From Massilia sp. Bi118 (GTDB lineage Bacteria; Pseudomonadota; Gammaproteobacteria; Burkholderiales; Burkholderiaceae_D), in assembly GCF_918697865.1 (NCBI RefSeq), contig NZ_CAKKMV010000009.1, forward strand, positions 1 to 64,000: a stretch of 64,000 bases of DNA, given 5' to 3'. Below are positions 1-10,181 of this stretch, piece after piece (within the stretch, counting starts at the first letter, position 1; each line of letters begins with the position of its first letter). The notes below the pieces were generated by a model. It did no database searches. It saw nothing but the letters and a program-made list of their open reading frames with translations, and had not been told where the DNA came from. The position numbers were made by a program, and so were the translations under genes.

Positions 1-115
1 GCGGGGGTGACATGCCTGCACCGCCGCCCCCACCGCCGCCGCAGGCAGCGAACAGGGCGCCGAGCACGCCGGATAGCAAAAACGACAAGGGCAAACGCCT
101 GCGCCAGGACCGCAT
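1..115 (-). CDS. Lipoprotein, N-terminal fragment only
   Basis: The leftward frame opens with ATG at 113-115 and runs off the window edge. The visible part starts MRSWRRRLPL and continues through a hydrophobic stretch to a lipobox-like LFAAC, followed directly by a run of seven glycines. This is a typical lipoprotein signal peptide (basic n-region, hydrophobic core, lipidated Cys) with a glycine-rich tether. The function cannot be judged because the mature domain lies outside the window. It is transcribed away from icd. Confidence 0.6.
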   Translation of the reverse strand, partial: MRSWRRRLPLSFLLSGVLGALFAACGGGGGGGAGMSPP

Positions 116-431
116 GTGACCCTCCGGATTGGTTGCCAGACTCGTGTTGTCGCAGGATGCGCCGGGTGCGCGGGCTGTGGCGCGCGATTGGCTCGCGGCG
201 CGAAAAAGTGGTGTCCGCCCGAAAAGCGGTGCATAATATGGCGCTTGTCTTCTGTCTTATATAAGACTTGGCCGCGCGACAAGTTTCAGGGTGCGGCGAA
301 AAGCGCCAAGCTTCGGGTTAGATCGGTTAGGATCACCGCTTGAACAGTGGGCACAGACCCGCGAGCCAGGACAGTCGATGTCATTTTAGTATTAGTTTCC
401 CTTACCTTCGCGAACACCGAGGAAAAAGCGT
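116..431. other. Intergenic region between lipoprotein gene and icd
   Basis: This 316-bp stretch separates two divergent genes. I see no convincing coding frame in it. It holds a 14-bp perfect palindrome (listed separately) and AT-richer patches near 240-265 and 380-395, which probably contain the promoters for both directions. No clear consensus -35/-10 pair could be fixed. The end carries the icd ribosome binding site, a GAGGAAAAA stretch just before the ATG at 432. Confidence 0.5.
254..267. promoter_or_regulatory. 14-bp perfect palindrome, candidate operator upstream of icd
   Basis: GTCTTATATAAGAC reads identically on both strands. It sits in the divergent region, 165 bp upstream of the icd start. 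A perfect AT-centred dyad in this position suits a dimeric regulator, possibly of the GntR type. The regulator identity is inference; only the palindrome is seen. Confidence 0.4.
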
Positions 432-2663
<2,232 letters not shown>

Positions 2664-2680
2664 GCCACTAGCGTTAAAAC

Positions 2681-2769
2681 CGTCGTCCCCGCGCAGGCGG
2701 GGATCCAAGTTTGCAAGCGTTTCGATAGCGCAAACAGAACTTGGGTCCCCGCCTTCGCGGGGACGACGT
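2681..2769. repeat. REPIN-like paired inverted repeat A (CCAAGTT subfamily)
   Basis: The left arm begins CGTCGTCCCCGCGCAGGCGG and the right arm is its inverted, slightly diverged copy ending GGGGACGACG. Each arm contains its own small GC-rich hairpin (CCCCGC...GCGGGG). The inner part of the long stem carries CCAAGTT/AACTTGG. The element lies between the converging icd and tyrosinase genes. Related elements occur at 33552, 36283, 43318 and 60740. Confidence 0.85.
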
Positions 2770-2782
2770 TTTTTATCCGGCC

Positions 2783-4483
2783 TCAGTAAGTCTCCACACT
2801 CACCGCCAGCAGCTCCACCGGATTGTCCATCCCCATCCCATGGTGCCCCATCATGGCGTGCATCGGCAGCACGCGCAGGCGCAGCGCACCGTCCGCGGCG
2901 AGGGCCTGGGCCGCGCCTGCCTGGCCCAGCTTGTCGCCAAGCGGCAGCGCATACGACAGCGCCCCGCAGGCGCCGTGGCCGCCGATCATGGTGATGGTCG
3001 CCAGGTAGAAGGGACTGCCCGGCTCGACCTGCGACGGATCCTCCGGGCCGTTGAGGATCACCACAAAGGCGTCGTGGACCATCTCCGCGAAGTTCAGCGT
3101 GATGTTGGCCACCAGCGTGGTTCCCGCCGCCGCGGCCTGTCCGATGACACTGGATGGCAGCTGGACCGTCGCACTGGCCGGCCGGGTGCCGAGCACCTGG
3201 CGGCTCTGCACCTTGCCGGTATAGACGCGCCGCGCCGCCAGCCTGGGGCGCGGCTGGCTGCCGGCGCGCCGCACCACGTCCTCGCCGGTGCCGGGCTCGT
3301 AGTCGTAGCCGAAAGCGTCGGTCCAGATGTAATCCTCGGCGCGGGTCTTGCTGACCGGCCTGCCCTGGGCGTCGACGAAGAACAGGATCGGTTCGCGCGC
3401 CCAGCGGTAGTAATCGGTGTTCTTCTCTTCCGCCGATTTCTGGTCGTCCGGCAGGTCGGTGCGCAGCTCCGCGCCGCCGGGCAGCGCCGGCAGGCCGAGC
3501 AGCTGCTGTTTGCGGGTCCAGACGTCCCACAGGCGGTCCAGGTTCGCATGGTGCAGGAAGAAGATCGGGTCGACCGGCGACAGGAAGTTGGTCATGAAGC
3601 CCTGGGCATCCATGAAATTGCAGTCGCGCGAACCGACGCAGCGGTGGATCGAATTGTGCGGCCGGCCCTCGATGATGCTGAAGCCGGACATGGTGTGGTG
3701 GTTCGCGCTTTTGAGGCTGCCGAAGGTCTGGAAGTCGGGCGCGGCCAGGGCGGCGTCGATCGTCGCTTTCGACACCGCGTCGATGGTGGCGCTTGATAAG
3801 GCCGGCTGTTCGCGCCGGATCCCGCGTGCGCGCGACTGCTCGTAGAACAGCGGGCCGGAGGGATCGCCGACGATGTCGAACATGATGTCGTCGGCAAAGC
3901 GGAATTTGCGGATCAGGAGCTGCCCGTAGCGGGAATTGCGGTTGAATACACCGTCCGGCGAGCTCCAGTAATCCGAGTTCACGAGCGCGGTCTTGAGGCG
4001 GTTTTCGAATTCCTGGGCATTCGGTATGTAGGCAGGGTGGTTCGGATCGAGCACGTCGTTGAACATGCCGCTGGGGACCTTCTGCTCCGCGGTCCAGTCC
4101 CAGTAGGGCAGCGCGAACTGCGGATCGCCGCTCAGCTCGCGGCAGATCTGCTCGAACCAGCCCAGGTAGCCGCGGTGCCAGGGCAGCAGCCACCAGTTCC
4201 CGTGCGGGCAGTCGAGCGTATGCACGATGGCATGGCGATACCAGTTGCGTGGATCCTCGGGCGGCAGCGCCAGCATGGCGCGCACGGCGCGGGCATAGCT
4301 TTCCAGCATGCGCGCGCCCATCTTCGAGCCGGAGGCATTGTAGCGGCGGTAGCGCGCCGGTTTCGCCGTGGTTTGCCCGAACGAGGAGGCGAGCGGCAGC
4401 ATGCCGGCGCCGAGGGTAAGACCTGCGGTTTTGAGGATGGTGCGGCGGGACGGACTGAACGCATGGTGTGCTTGTCGAATCAT
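2783..4483 (-). CDS. Tat-exported tyrosinase / polyphenol oxidase
   Basis: This is a type 3 di-copper oxidase that would hydroxylate phenols or oxidise catechols outside the cytoplasm. I chose the ATG at 4483 (GGAG upstream), giving 566 residues. A Tat signal SRRTILK lies at residues 12-18. The CuA ligands are likely His84 or His88, His94 and His103 (LLPWHRGYL motif), and Cys92 may form the thioether. The CuB site shows HNSIH and FFLHHANLDRLW. A C-terminal beta-rich domain follows the catalytic part, as in plant-like polyphenol oxidases, and ends with a His/Met-rich MHAMMGHHGMGM segment. The gene is alone, and no caddie or copper chaperone gene is next to it. The physiological substrate is unknown. 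Confidence 0.9.
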   Translation of the reverse strand: MIRQAHHAFSPSRRTILKTAGLTLGAGMLPLASSFGQTTAKPARYRRYNASGSKMGARMLESYARAVRAMLALPPEDPRNWYRHAIVHTLDCPHGNWWLLPWHRGYLGWFEQICRELSGDPQFALPYWDWTAEQKVPSGMFNDVLDPNHPAYIPNAQEFENRLKTALVNSDYWSSPDGVFNRNSRYGQLLIRKFRFADDIMFDIVGDPSGPLFYEQSRARGIRREQPALSSATIDAVSKATIDAALAAPDFQTFGSLKSANHHTMSGFSIIEGRPHNSIHRCVGSRDCNFMDAQGFMTNFLSPVDPIFFLHHANLDRLWDVWTRKQQLLGLPALPGGAELRTDLPDDQKSAEEKNTDYYRWAREPILFFVDAQGRPVSKTRAEDYIWTDAFGYDYEPGTGEDVVRRAGSQPRPRLAARRVYTGKVQSRQVLGTRPASATVQLPSSVIGQAAAAGTTLVANITLNFAEMVHDAFVVILNGPEDPSQVEPGSPFYLATITMIGGHGACGALSYALPLGDKLGQAGAAQALAADGALRLRVLPMHAMMGHHGMGMDNPVELLAVSVETY

Positions 4484-4624
4484 GGCGTGCTCTCCGAATG
4501 AGATATGCTCGGCGTGCATCCAGGAAAGATGCAGACCCATCGGGCATACCCATTCAGACTAGCTCGTCTGTTTCTGCTGTCGCTGGCATGGCGCAAGCGA
4601 ACTCATCGCGGGTAGACTTCTCTC

Positions 4625-5302
4625 ATGGATATTGGATATGTAGAGGCGCTGGGGATCCGGCCCCCCCGGACGGACAGGTCGATCGCGGTCGATGCCATGC
4701 AAGCGCTGGACGGTACAGGCGTAGCTGGAGACCGCCACGCCGATCCGCTGTCGCCGCGCCAGGTGCTGCTGGCCAGCGCCGCCATCTACACCGACCTGAC
4801 CCTGCCGGCGCACGCGCTGGCCGAGAACCTGCTGCTCGATCTCGATACCTCGTCGCTAAGCTCCGGCACGGTGCTGGAGATCGGCGACGCGGTCCGCCTG
4901 CGCCTGATGTTCCAGTGCGAAGCCTGCGGCTACCTCGATGCGTACAAGGCCGGCGTGGCGGCGCGGATCGGCAGGCGCCGCGGCGTGCTGGCGCGCGTGC
5001 TGGCCGGCGGCGTCATCCACCCCGGCGACCGCATCCGCGACCTGGGCCGGCAGCTGCCCGCCTGGTCAGATGACTGGCGAGAGCGGGTTGCGCAGGTCTT
5101 GTGCGCGCTGCCGGACGGGATGGTTCTCACTTATGCCCAGCTGGCGCGCCTGGCCGGGGTGCAGTCGACCTATTGCCGCGCCTTCCCGCGCCTGGTCAAA
5201 AGCCTGGGCCATGCAGGCACGGCGGTCTCGAGCCAGGCGGCAGCAGGTCTGCAAACCTGGGACGGCAGCGGCCTGTTCGACGACAAGGCCGGCGCCGCCT
5301 AG
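4625..5302 (+). CDS. MOSC domain protein fused to alkyltransferase-like DNA-binding domain
   Basis: Residues 1-145 look like a MOSC domain, the beta-rich fold of the molybdenum cofactor sulfurase C-terminus and YiiM-type proteins. They include GVAGDRHADPLS near residue 33 and a cysteine pair in FQCEACGYLDAY near residue 97, a plausible sulfur-carrying site. Residues about 155-205 (VLCALPDGMVLTYAQLARLA) resemble the winged-helix DNA-binding part of O6-alkylguanine alkyltransferases, without the PCHR active site. The 225-residue product is therefore a two-domain fusion. Its stop codon overlaps that of the converging tssG gene in a shared CTAG. The MOSC assignment is reasonably firm; the second domain is inferred from pattern. 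Confidence 0.75.
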   Translation: MDIGYVEALGIRPPRTDRSIAVDAMQALDGTGVAGDRHADPLSPRQVLLASAAIYTDLTLPAHALAENLLLDLDTSSLSSGTVLEIGDAVRLRLMFQCEACGYLDAYKAGVAARIGRRRGVLARVLAGGVIHPGDRIRDLGRQLPAWSDDWRERVAQVLCALPDGMVLTYAQLARLAGVQSTYCRAFPRLVKSLGHAGTAVSSQAAAGLQTWDGSGLFDDKAGAA

Positions 5303-6360
5303 AGCGCGTGCAGCTCGTAGCGCACGTCGCGCCGGTCCTGCGCCTGCGTGCCCTCGACCAGGTAGGCGTCCCAACCGAGGCGGCCAATATTGCAGCCCTC
5401 TTTCATGGTCACCGCGCGCACGTCGGCCGCGCGCAGCACCAGTTCCACTTCGTATTCGAGCGTCACGCCGGTGAACAGGGTCAGGAGCGCATGCAGTGCG
5501 CGCGCCGCCAGGCCGCCGGGCAGAAAGGCGTCGAAGCTGGCGCGGTCCAGCGGGCCGATCACGAGGCGCAGGCGCAGGTCGCGCTGCCACACGCGCACGC
5601 CCGTCATCGCGCCCGCGCCGAGGATGGCGCTGGCTTCGCCGAGGGTGGTCTGCTGCGCCGGCGGCACGTCGTACCACTGGCCGACGAACTGCTCGGCCGC
5701 CACCGGCTGGCCGAAGTATTCACTCAGCACGCGCGCGATCTGGGCGCTGGATGCCGGCCGGTGCCGGATCGCGGCGGCGAAGTAGCCGATCGATTCGTCC
5801 AGCACCTCGCCGTTCTTCCCTTGCGCGAGGCGCCGGCGCAGTCCCGCATTGCCGAAGCCGGCCAGGCCGAGCAGCAGCGGCAGGAAGCTGTCCTTGCCCT
5901 CGAGCTGGTATTTGAAGGGCAGGCGGTACTTGCGCCAGGCCTCGTAGAACAGGGCCAGCGAGCGGTTCGAAAAGGTGTCGAGGAAGGCGCGCGGGCCTTC
6001 GTCCTTGTGGCGCACCTCGTGCTCGGCGATGCGTTCGTTGTAGTGGGCCGGCAGCACGCCGCTGCAGCCCAGCAGGCCCATGAAGGCGGGCGTGACGTGC
6101 ACGTAGCGCAGGCCTTCGTCGTCGCGGGTTTCGCTGGCGATGGCTTCGAGCTGGCTGGCCGGGAATCGGTGCGAGATCGAATTCCGGAAGCGCAGCACAT
6201 TGACCACCGGATCGCCGGCCGCCGGCTCCAGCCGCGACGGGCCGTGGCGCCGGAGCCAGAGCTCGAGCAGGCGCACCGCCTGGAAGTATTCGAAGCGCCA
6301 GGGTTCCTTGAACAGGCGCTCGATTACAGCAGGCTCGAATCGCCGCTTCTTGGCGAACAT
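5299..6360 (-). CDS. tssG: Type VI secretion baseplate subunit TssG
   Basis: The 353-residue product matches TssG (VasB/ImpH), which with TssF, TssE and TssK builds the wedge of the T6SS baseplate on which the contractile sheath assembles. It opens with the family-typical sequence in which FKEPWRFEYFQAVRLLE follows a short basic start. MGLLGCSGVLP (near residue 95) and a long alpha/beta remainder are also as expected. Its first 37 bp overlap the end of tssF, indicating translational coupling in a tssE-tssF-tssG operon. The protein is cytoplasmic. Confidence 0.93.
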   Translation of the reverse strand: MFAKKRRFEPAVIERLFKEPWRFEYFQAVRLLELWLRRHGPSRLEPAAGDPVVNVLRFRNSISHRFPASQLEAIASETRDDEGLRYVHVTPAFMGLLGCSGVLPAHYNERIAEHEVRHKDEGPRAFLDTFSNRSLALFYEAWRKYRLPFKYQLEGKDSFLPLLLGLAGFGNAGLRRRLAQGKNGEVLDESIGYFAAAIRHRPASSAQIARVLSEYFGQPVAAEQFVGQWYDVPPAQQTTLGEASAILGAGAMTGVRVWQRDLRLRLVIGPLDRASFDAFLPGGLAARALHALLTLFTGVTLEYEVELVLRAADVRAVTMKEGCNIGRLGWDAYLVEGTQAQDRRDVRYELHAL

Positions 6361-8174
6361 GCGAGTAGCTCCTCTCCGGTCTTGTGCGAGACGATGGTCA
6401 GCTTGGTAAAACTGTTGGCATGCACGTAGAGGGCCAGGAAGCGTTCGACCAGGTGGGCAAAGGCGTGGATGCCGCTGCCGATGAAGGCTTCCTCGTCGAT
6501 GGTCAAGCGCACCTCGACCCCGCGCACCAGGCAGGTGAAGGGATTCCCCGGCAGCCAGGCGCTGGCAGCTTTCTGTTCGATGCCGACAATGCCGGCGATC
6601 TGGCGCTGCGAGGAGGCCGAACGCGGCAGGTCATATAAAGCCAGCATTTCGCGGAAGGCGTCGATGCCGTCCGCCGTCAGGGACAGGTGGTTCAGCGACA
6701 GGTGCGAAATCAAACGCCAGTGGGTGCCGCGCCCATGCTCGAAGCGCCAGGAAGGCGTCGGCTTGCGCAGGAAGCTGACCGTTTTCACGCTGGAGCCGCC
6801 TTCGAGGAACAGGTCGCCGCCACTCTGGCCGTAGGCGAGCTGGGACGGCAGGTCGCGGTTGGTGCAGGTGAGCTCGAGGTTCAGCGTGTCCGTCTCCACC
6901 GCGGCCGGATCGAAGTCGACGTCGACGATCGTGATCTGGGTTTCGAAACCGGGGCTCTTGTCGATCAGGGTCTCGTCGCGCCGCATGGCCCAGTAATGGC
7001 CGCTGCTCTCCGGCGCCTGCGCATGTTTGAGCGAATAGAAGGGCTGATAGGCGATGATGGTTTCGCCCTGCGGCGTCTGGCGCACCAGCGAGACCGAATC
7101 GATCGCCTGCACCTCGTAGGCGAAGGCACGGCGCGCATCGGCCAGCACCGGATAGCTGGCGCTGGTATGGGTCAGGCGGATCGGATCGCCCCTGGTGCGG
7201 AACAGGTTCACGACCGGCGTACAGCCGAGCAGCAGGTTGTTCGTCGACAGCGTCTCCAGCATGCGCGCCGTGTTCGAGTCCGCGCGCAGGCCGCTCAGGG
7301 CCAGGTGCAGGGTCAGCGACCTGGTCCCCGGCGGCAGGCTGGCGGCAAGCAGGGGGAGGTCGATGTCGAAGAAATTGAATTTTTCGGGGAAGCAGAAGTA
7401 CTCGGTCAGCAACCGGTAGGCCGGATGCGAACGGGCCGGGAAATCGATCAGCGCATCTTCGTCGTCGAAGCCGGCGGTGTGCAGCGGGACCGCATCCAGC
7501 GGCACCCAGCGCCCGCTGCGCTCGCCCTCGACCCAGGCGGCGGCGGTACGCATGAACAGCGCATCGCGCAGGGCCGCGCAGAACGAGGGTTCGCCGTCGA
7601 TGAACATGCGCAGCCGCGGCAGCTGCAGCTGGCCGGGCGCCTGCTCGCCGGTGGCGGCGATCGTGAGCTTCAGGCCGGCGCCGGCGCCGCCCGGCAGGCG
7701 CACCGCTTCCGGGCAGCGGATGATGGCGGAAAAGGACGCCTCGGTGAGCGCCAGCGGCGCCACGCTGACCGGGTACACGGTGCGGAAGGTACAGGCCGCG
7801 CCGCGCACCGGCCGCGTGTTCAGCTGGGTGCCGCGCGGGATGGTGCTGGCGCCGCTCTGTTGCTTGGCGGCGCTGGCCACGTCCATGTGCGCGATCGAGC
7901 ACGAGGGGAAGGGCCGCAGGTAGTGCGGATACAGCACCTCGAACAGCGCCTCGGTGAACTCGGGATAGTCATCGTCGAGGCGCTTGGCGATGCGCGAATT
8001 CAGCAGCGCGAAAGACTCGATCATGCGCTCGATGTGCGGGTCTTCGCATACCTCGCCGCTGATCAGGAGGCGGCCGGCGATCTTCGGATAGCGCTCGGCG
8101 AAGTCGCGCAGGTTGCGGCGCAGGTAGCCCAGCTCGCGTTCGTAGTAGGGCAGCAGCTGCTCCACCTCAGGCAC
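6324..8174 (-). CDS. tssF: Type VI secretion baseplate subunit TssF
   Basis: This 616-residue protein is the large wedge subunit TssF (ImpG/VasA). It begins MPEVEQLLPYYERELGYLRR and continues with FAERYPKIAGRL, the classical N-terminal signature of the family. The length is normal. The start overlaps the last 8 bp of tssE, and the end overlaps tssG. In the assembled baseplate two TssF copies bind one TssG. No anomalies were seen. Confidence 0.95.
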   Translation of the reverse strand: MPEVEQLLPYYERELGYLRRNLRDFAERYPKIAGRLLISGEVCEDPHIERMIESFALLNSRIAKRLDDDYPEFTEALFEVLYPHYLRPFPSCSIAHMDVASAAKQQSGASTIPRGTQLNTRPVRGAACTFRTVYPVSVAPLALTEASFSAIIRCPEAVRLPGGAGAGLKLTIAATGEQAPGQLQLPRLRMFIDGEPSFCAALRDALFMRTAAAWVEGERSGRWVPLDAVPLHTAGFDDEDALIDFPARSHPAYRLLTEYFCFPEKFNFFDIDLPLLAASLPPGTRSLTLHLALSGLRADSNTARMLETLSTNNLLLGCTPVVNLFRTRGDPIRLTHTSASYPVLADARRAFAYEVQAIDSVSLVRQTPQGETIIAYQPFYSLKHAQAPESSGHYWAMRRDETLIDKSPGFETQITIVDVDFDPAAVETDTLNLELTCTNRDLPSQLAYGQSGGDLFLEGGSSVKTVSFLRKPTPSWRFEHGRGTHWRLISHLSLNHLSLTADGIDAFREMLALYDLPRSASSQRQIAGIVGIEQKAASAWLPGNPFTCLVRGVEVRLTIDEEAFIGSGIHAFAHLVERFLALYVHANSFTKLTIVSHKTGEELLACSPRSGDSSLL

Positions 8175-8667
8175 CCGCCGGTGCCGCTGCCGCGCGTCCC
8201 GCCTTGCTGATGCTGTACTGGAGGGTCGAGCGCTGCAAGACGGCGTCGAAGTTGACCGGCTCCTGCGAGCTGCTGGCCACCAGCAGCGCCGTGATCGAGA
8301 AATTCAGGCGGTTCACGGCGCCCTCCCGGATCTCGAGCGAGGCCTTCACATTGCGCAGGCGCGGCTCATGGCGCCCGATCACCTTTTCCAGGCAGGCGCA
8401 GATGTGGGCGCGGTCGGCGGGGCTGGACAGCGAGCGGTCGGCGAAGTCGCTGAGGCCATAGTTCAGGATCGAGCGGCTGCATTCCGGGTAGTCCTTGAGC
8501 AGCTCCTCGTCGATCACGGCGCGGGTATTCAGCAGGGCCTCGAGGTCGCGCGCCACCGCGTCCTTCAGGTCGTCGGCCGAGATCCGCGAGACGGTGGCGC
8601 CGCCGGCGGCGTGACGCGCCGGTATGCCGAGCAGGCGGTCGAATAAACCAGGCGTGAACCCTTTCAT
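8167..8667 (-). CDS. tssE: Type VI secretion baseplate subunit TssE (gp25-like)
   Basis: TssE is the gp25-like lysozyme-fold protein that starts sheath polymerisation at the baseplate. The product is 166 residues from the ATG at 8667. That start sits 6 nt after a GGGAGGG ribosome binding site, whereas the ATG at 8673 directly abuts it. Family features include GFTPGLFDRLLG at the start, then SILNYGLSD near residue 73. The basic LRNVKASLEIREG segment has the position of the conserved gp25 core. It is the first gene of the leftward tssEFG operon and is divergent from tssK. Confidence 0.9.
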   Translation of the reverse strand: MKGFTPGLFDRLLGIPARHAAGGATVSRISADDLKDAVARDLEALLNTRAVIDEELLKDYPECSRSILNYGLSDFADRSLSSPADRAHICACLEKVIGRHEPRLRNVKASLEIREGAVNRLNFSITALLVASSSQEPVNFDAVLQRSTLQYSISKAGRAAAAPAGA

Positions 8668-8839
8668 CGGCATCCCTCCCGTGATCGAGCGGAAAGTCTT
8701 ACATAGACGGCAGCGAAAAAATAGTTCAGTTGGTCCTGCGCTACCAAAACATTGACCGGGAGCAAGATCCATCGGGGTTCCGATAAAAAGAACGCCACGA
8801 AAAAGCTATGGTGGAGGACTCGACAGGAGGGAGGGCGAC
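8668..8839. promoter_or_regulatory. Divergent promoter region between tssE and tssK
   Basis: This 172-bp gap separates the leftward tssEFG operon from the rightward tssK-vgrG operon and must hold both promoters. It is AT-richer than its surroundings. A TTGACC hexamer near 8752 is the best -35 match for tssK, but I found no -10 at a sensible distance. The individual elements remain unassigned. Confidence 0.4.
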
Positions 8840-10180
8840 ATGAACAGCAAGGTACTTTGGGGCGAGGGCCTGCTGCTGCGTCCGCAGCACTTCCAGCGCC
8901 AGGACCAATACCACGAGCACCGCCTGCACAAGAGCATAGCCGCGGTGCATCCGTATGCATGGGGCGTGGAGCGCCTGGAGATCGACCGCGACGCCCTATC
9001 CAGCAACGTGCTGCGCATCCTCGCGCTGTCGCTGCGCTTCCAGGACGGCGAACTGGTCGACGCTCCCGGACCGGACGAGCTGCCGCCCACGGTCGACCTG
9101 GGCCAACTGCAACCGCCGCAGCAGAGCGTGACGTATTATGCCGCCCTGCCCGGATTGAAGCCGTTCAGCGGCAACTTCGCCCAGCCCGGCCAGGACAGCA
9201 ACACGGCGCGCTTCGTGCAGGCCAACCAGGAGACGCCCGACCTCTATACCCAGGCCTCGCCGGCGCACCTGGCCTACCTGAAGAAGACCGTGCGCCTGGT
9301 GGCCGAATCCGAACCGCGCGACGCCTATACCTGCTTCCCGCTGCTGCGCCTGCGCCGCGCCGCCACCGGCGGCTTCGAGCTCGATCCGGTTTTCGTGCCG
9401 CCCAGCCTGTCGGTGGGATCGGCGCCGCTGCTGTTTTTGCAGCTGCGCCGCCTGCTGGACGCGTTGCAGGCCAAGGTCAGCGCCCTGTACGGCCACCACC
9501 GCGAGCCGAGCCGCAACGTGATCGAGTTCCGCTCCGGCGACATGTCCTCGTTCTGGCTGCTGCACACGGCCAGCAGCGCCTGTGCGGCGCTGACGCACTA
9601 CCTGCACCACCCCGATCTGCATCCGGAGCGCCTGTACGAACAGCTGCTCGCCACCGCCGGCGCCCTGATGACCTTCTCGAAAAGCTGGACCCTGGCGGAC
9701 CTGCCGCCCTACCAGCACAGCGACCCGGGGCCGGCCTTTTTGAAAGTCCACCAGATCATCCGCGAGCTGCTCGACACCGTGATCTCGTCGAAGTACTTCG
9801 CCATCGTGCTGAACGAGGTGCGGCCCAGCTACCACCACGGCATGCTCGACTCGGGAAAAATCGACGACAAGACCACCTTCTACATCGCGGTATCGGCCGA
9901 CATCCCGGCGCTGGAGCTGGTCGACACGGTGCCGCTGCGCTTCAAGGTCGGCGCCCCGGACGACGTCGAGAAGTGCGTGCTGTCCGCCCTGCCCGGCGTG
10001 CGCCTGCAGTACGCGCCGCAGCTGCCCGCCGCGGTGCCGGTGCGGCCCGACACCTGCTACTTCGTGCTCGACGCGAAGGGGCAGATGTACGAGCGCATGC
10101 TGCAGGCGCAGTCGGTGGCGATCTACGTGCCGTCGGGGATGAAGGAGCTCAAGCTCGAACTGCTGGCGGTGGCGGCCTGA
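8840..10180 (+). CDS. tssK: Type VI secretion baseplate adaptor TssK
   Basis: TssK (ImpJ/VasE) links the T6SS baseplate wedges to the membrane complex. The 446-residue product starts MNSKVLWGEGLLLRPQHFQR, an almost invariant family N-terminus. The shoulder and head domains follow, with YFVLDAKGQMYERML close to the end. An AGGAGGGAGGG ribosome binding site precedes the ATG. The stop is followed after one base by the start of vgrG, so the two genes are translated together. In many T6SS loci tssJKL are adjacent; here tssJ and tssL are not in the window. Confidence 0.95.
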   Translation: MNSKVLWGEGLLLRPQHFQRQDQYHEHRLHKSIAAVHPYAWGVERLEIDRDALSSNVLRILALSLRFQDGELVDAPGPDELPPTVDLGQLQPPQQSVTYYAALPGLKPFSGNFAQPGQDSNTARFVQANQETPDLYTQASPAHLAYLKKTVRLVAESEPRDAYTCFPLLRLRRAATGGFELDPVFVPPSLSVGSAPLLFLQLRRLLDALQAKVSALYGHHREPSRNVIEFRSGDMSSFWLLHTASSACAALTHYLHHPDLHPERLYEQLLATAGALMTFSKSWTLADLPPYQHSDPGPAFLKVHQIIRELLDTVISSKYFAIVLNEVRPSYHHGMLDSGKIDDKTTFYIAVSADIPALELVDTVPLRFKVGAPDDVEKCVLSALPGVRLQYAPQLPAAVPVRPDTCYFVLDAKGQMYERMLQAQSVAIYVPSGMKELKLELLAVAA

Positions 10181-10181
10181 G

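Noticed and set aside
8750..8790. TTGACC...GATAAA as the tssK promoter
   Set aside because: The two hexamers are about 24 bp apart, far beyond the normal 16-19 bp, and no MerR-type operator lies between them.
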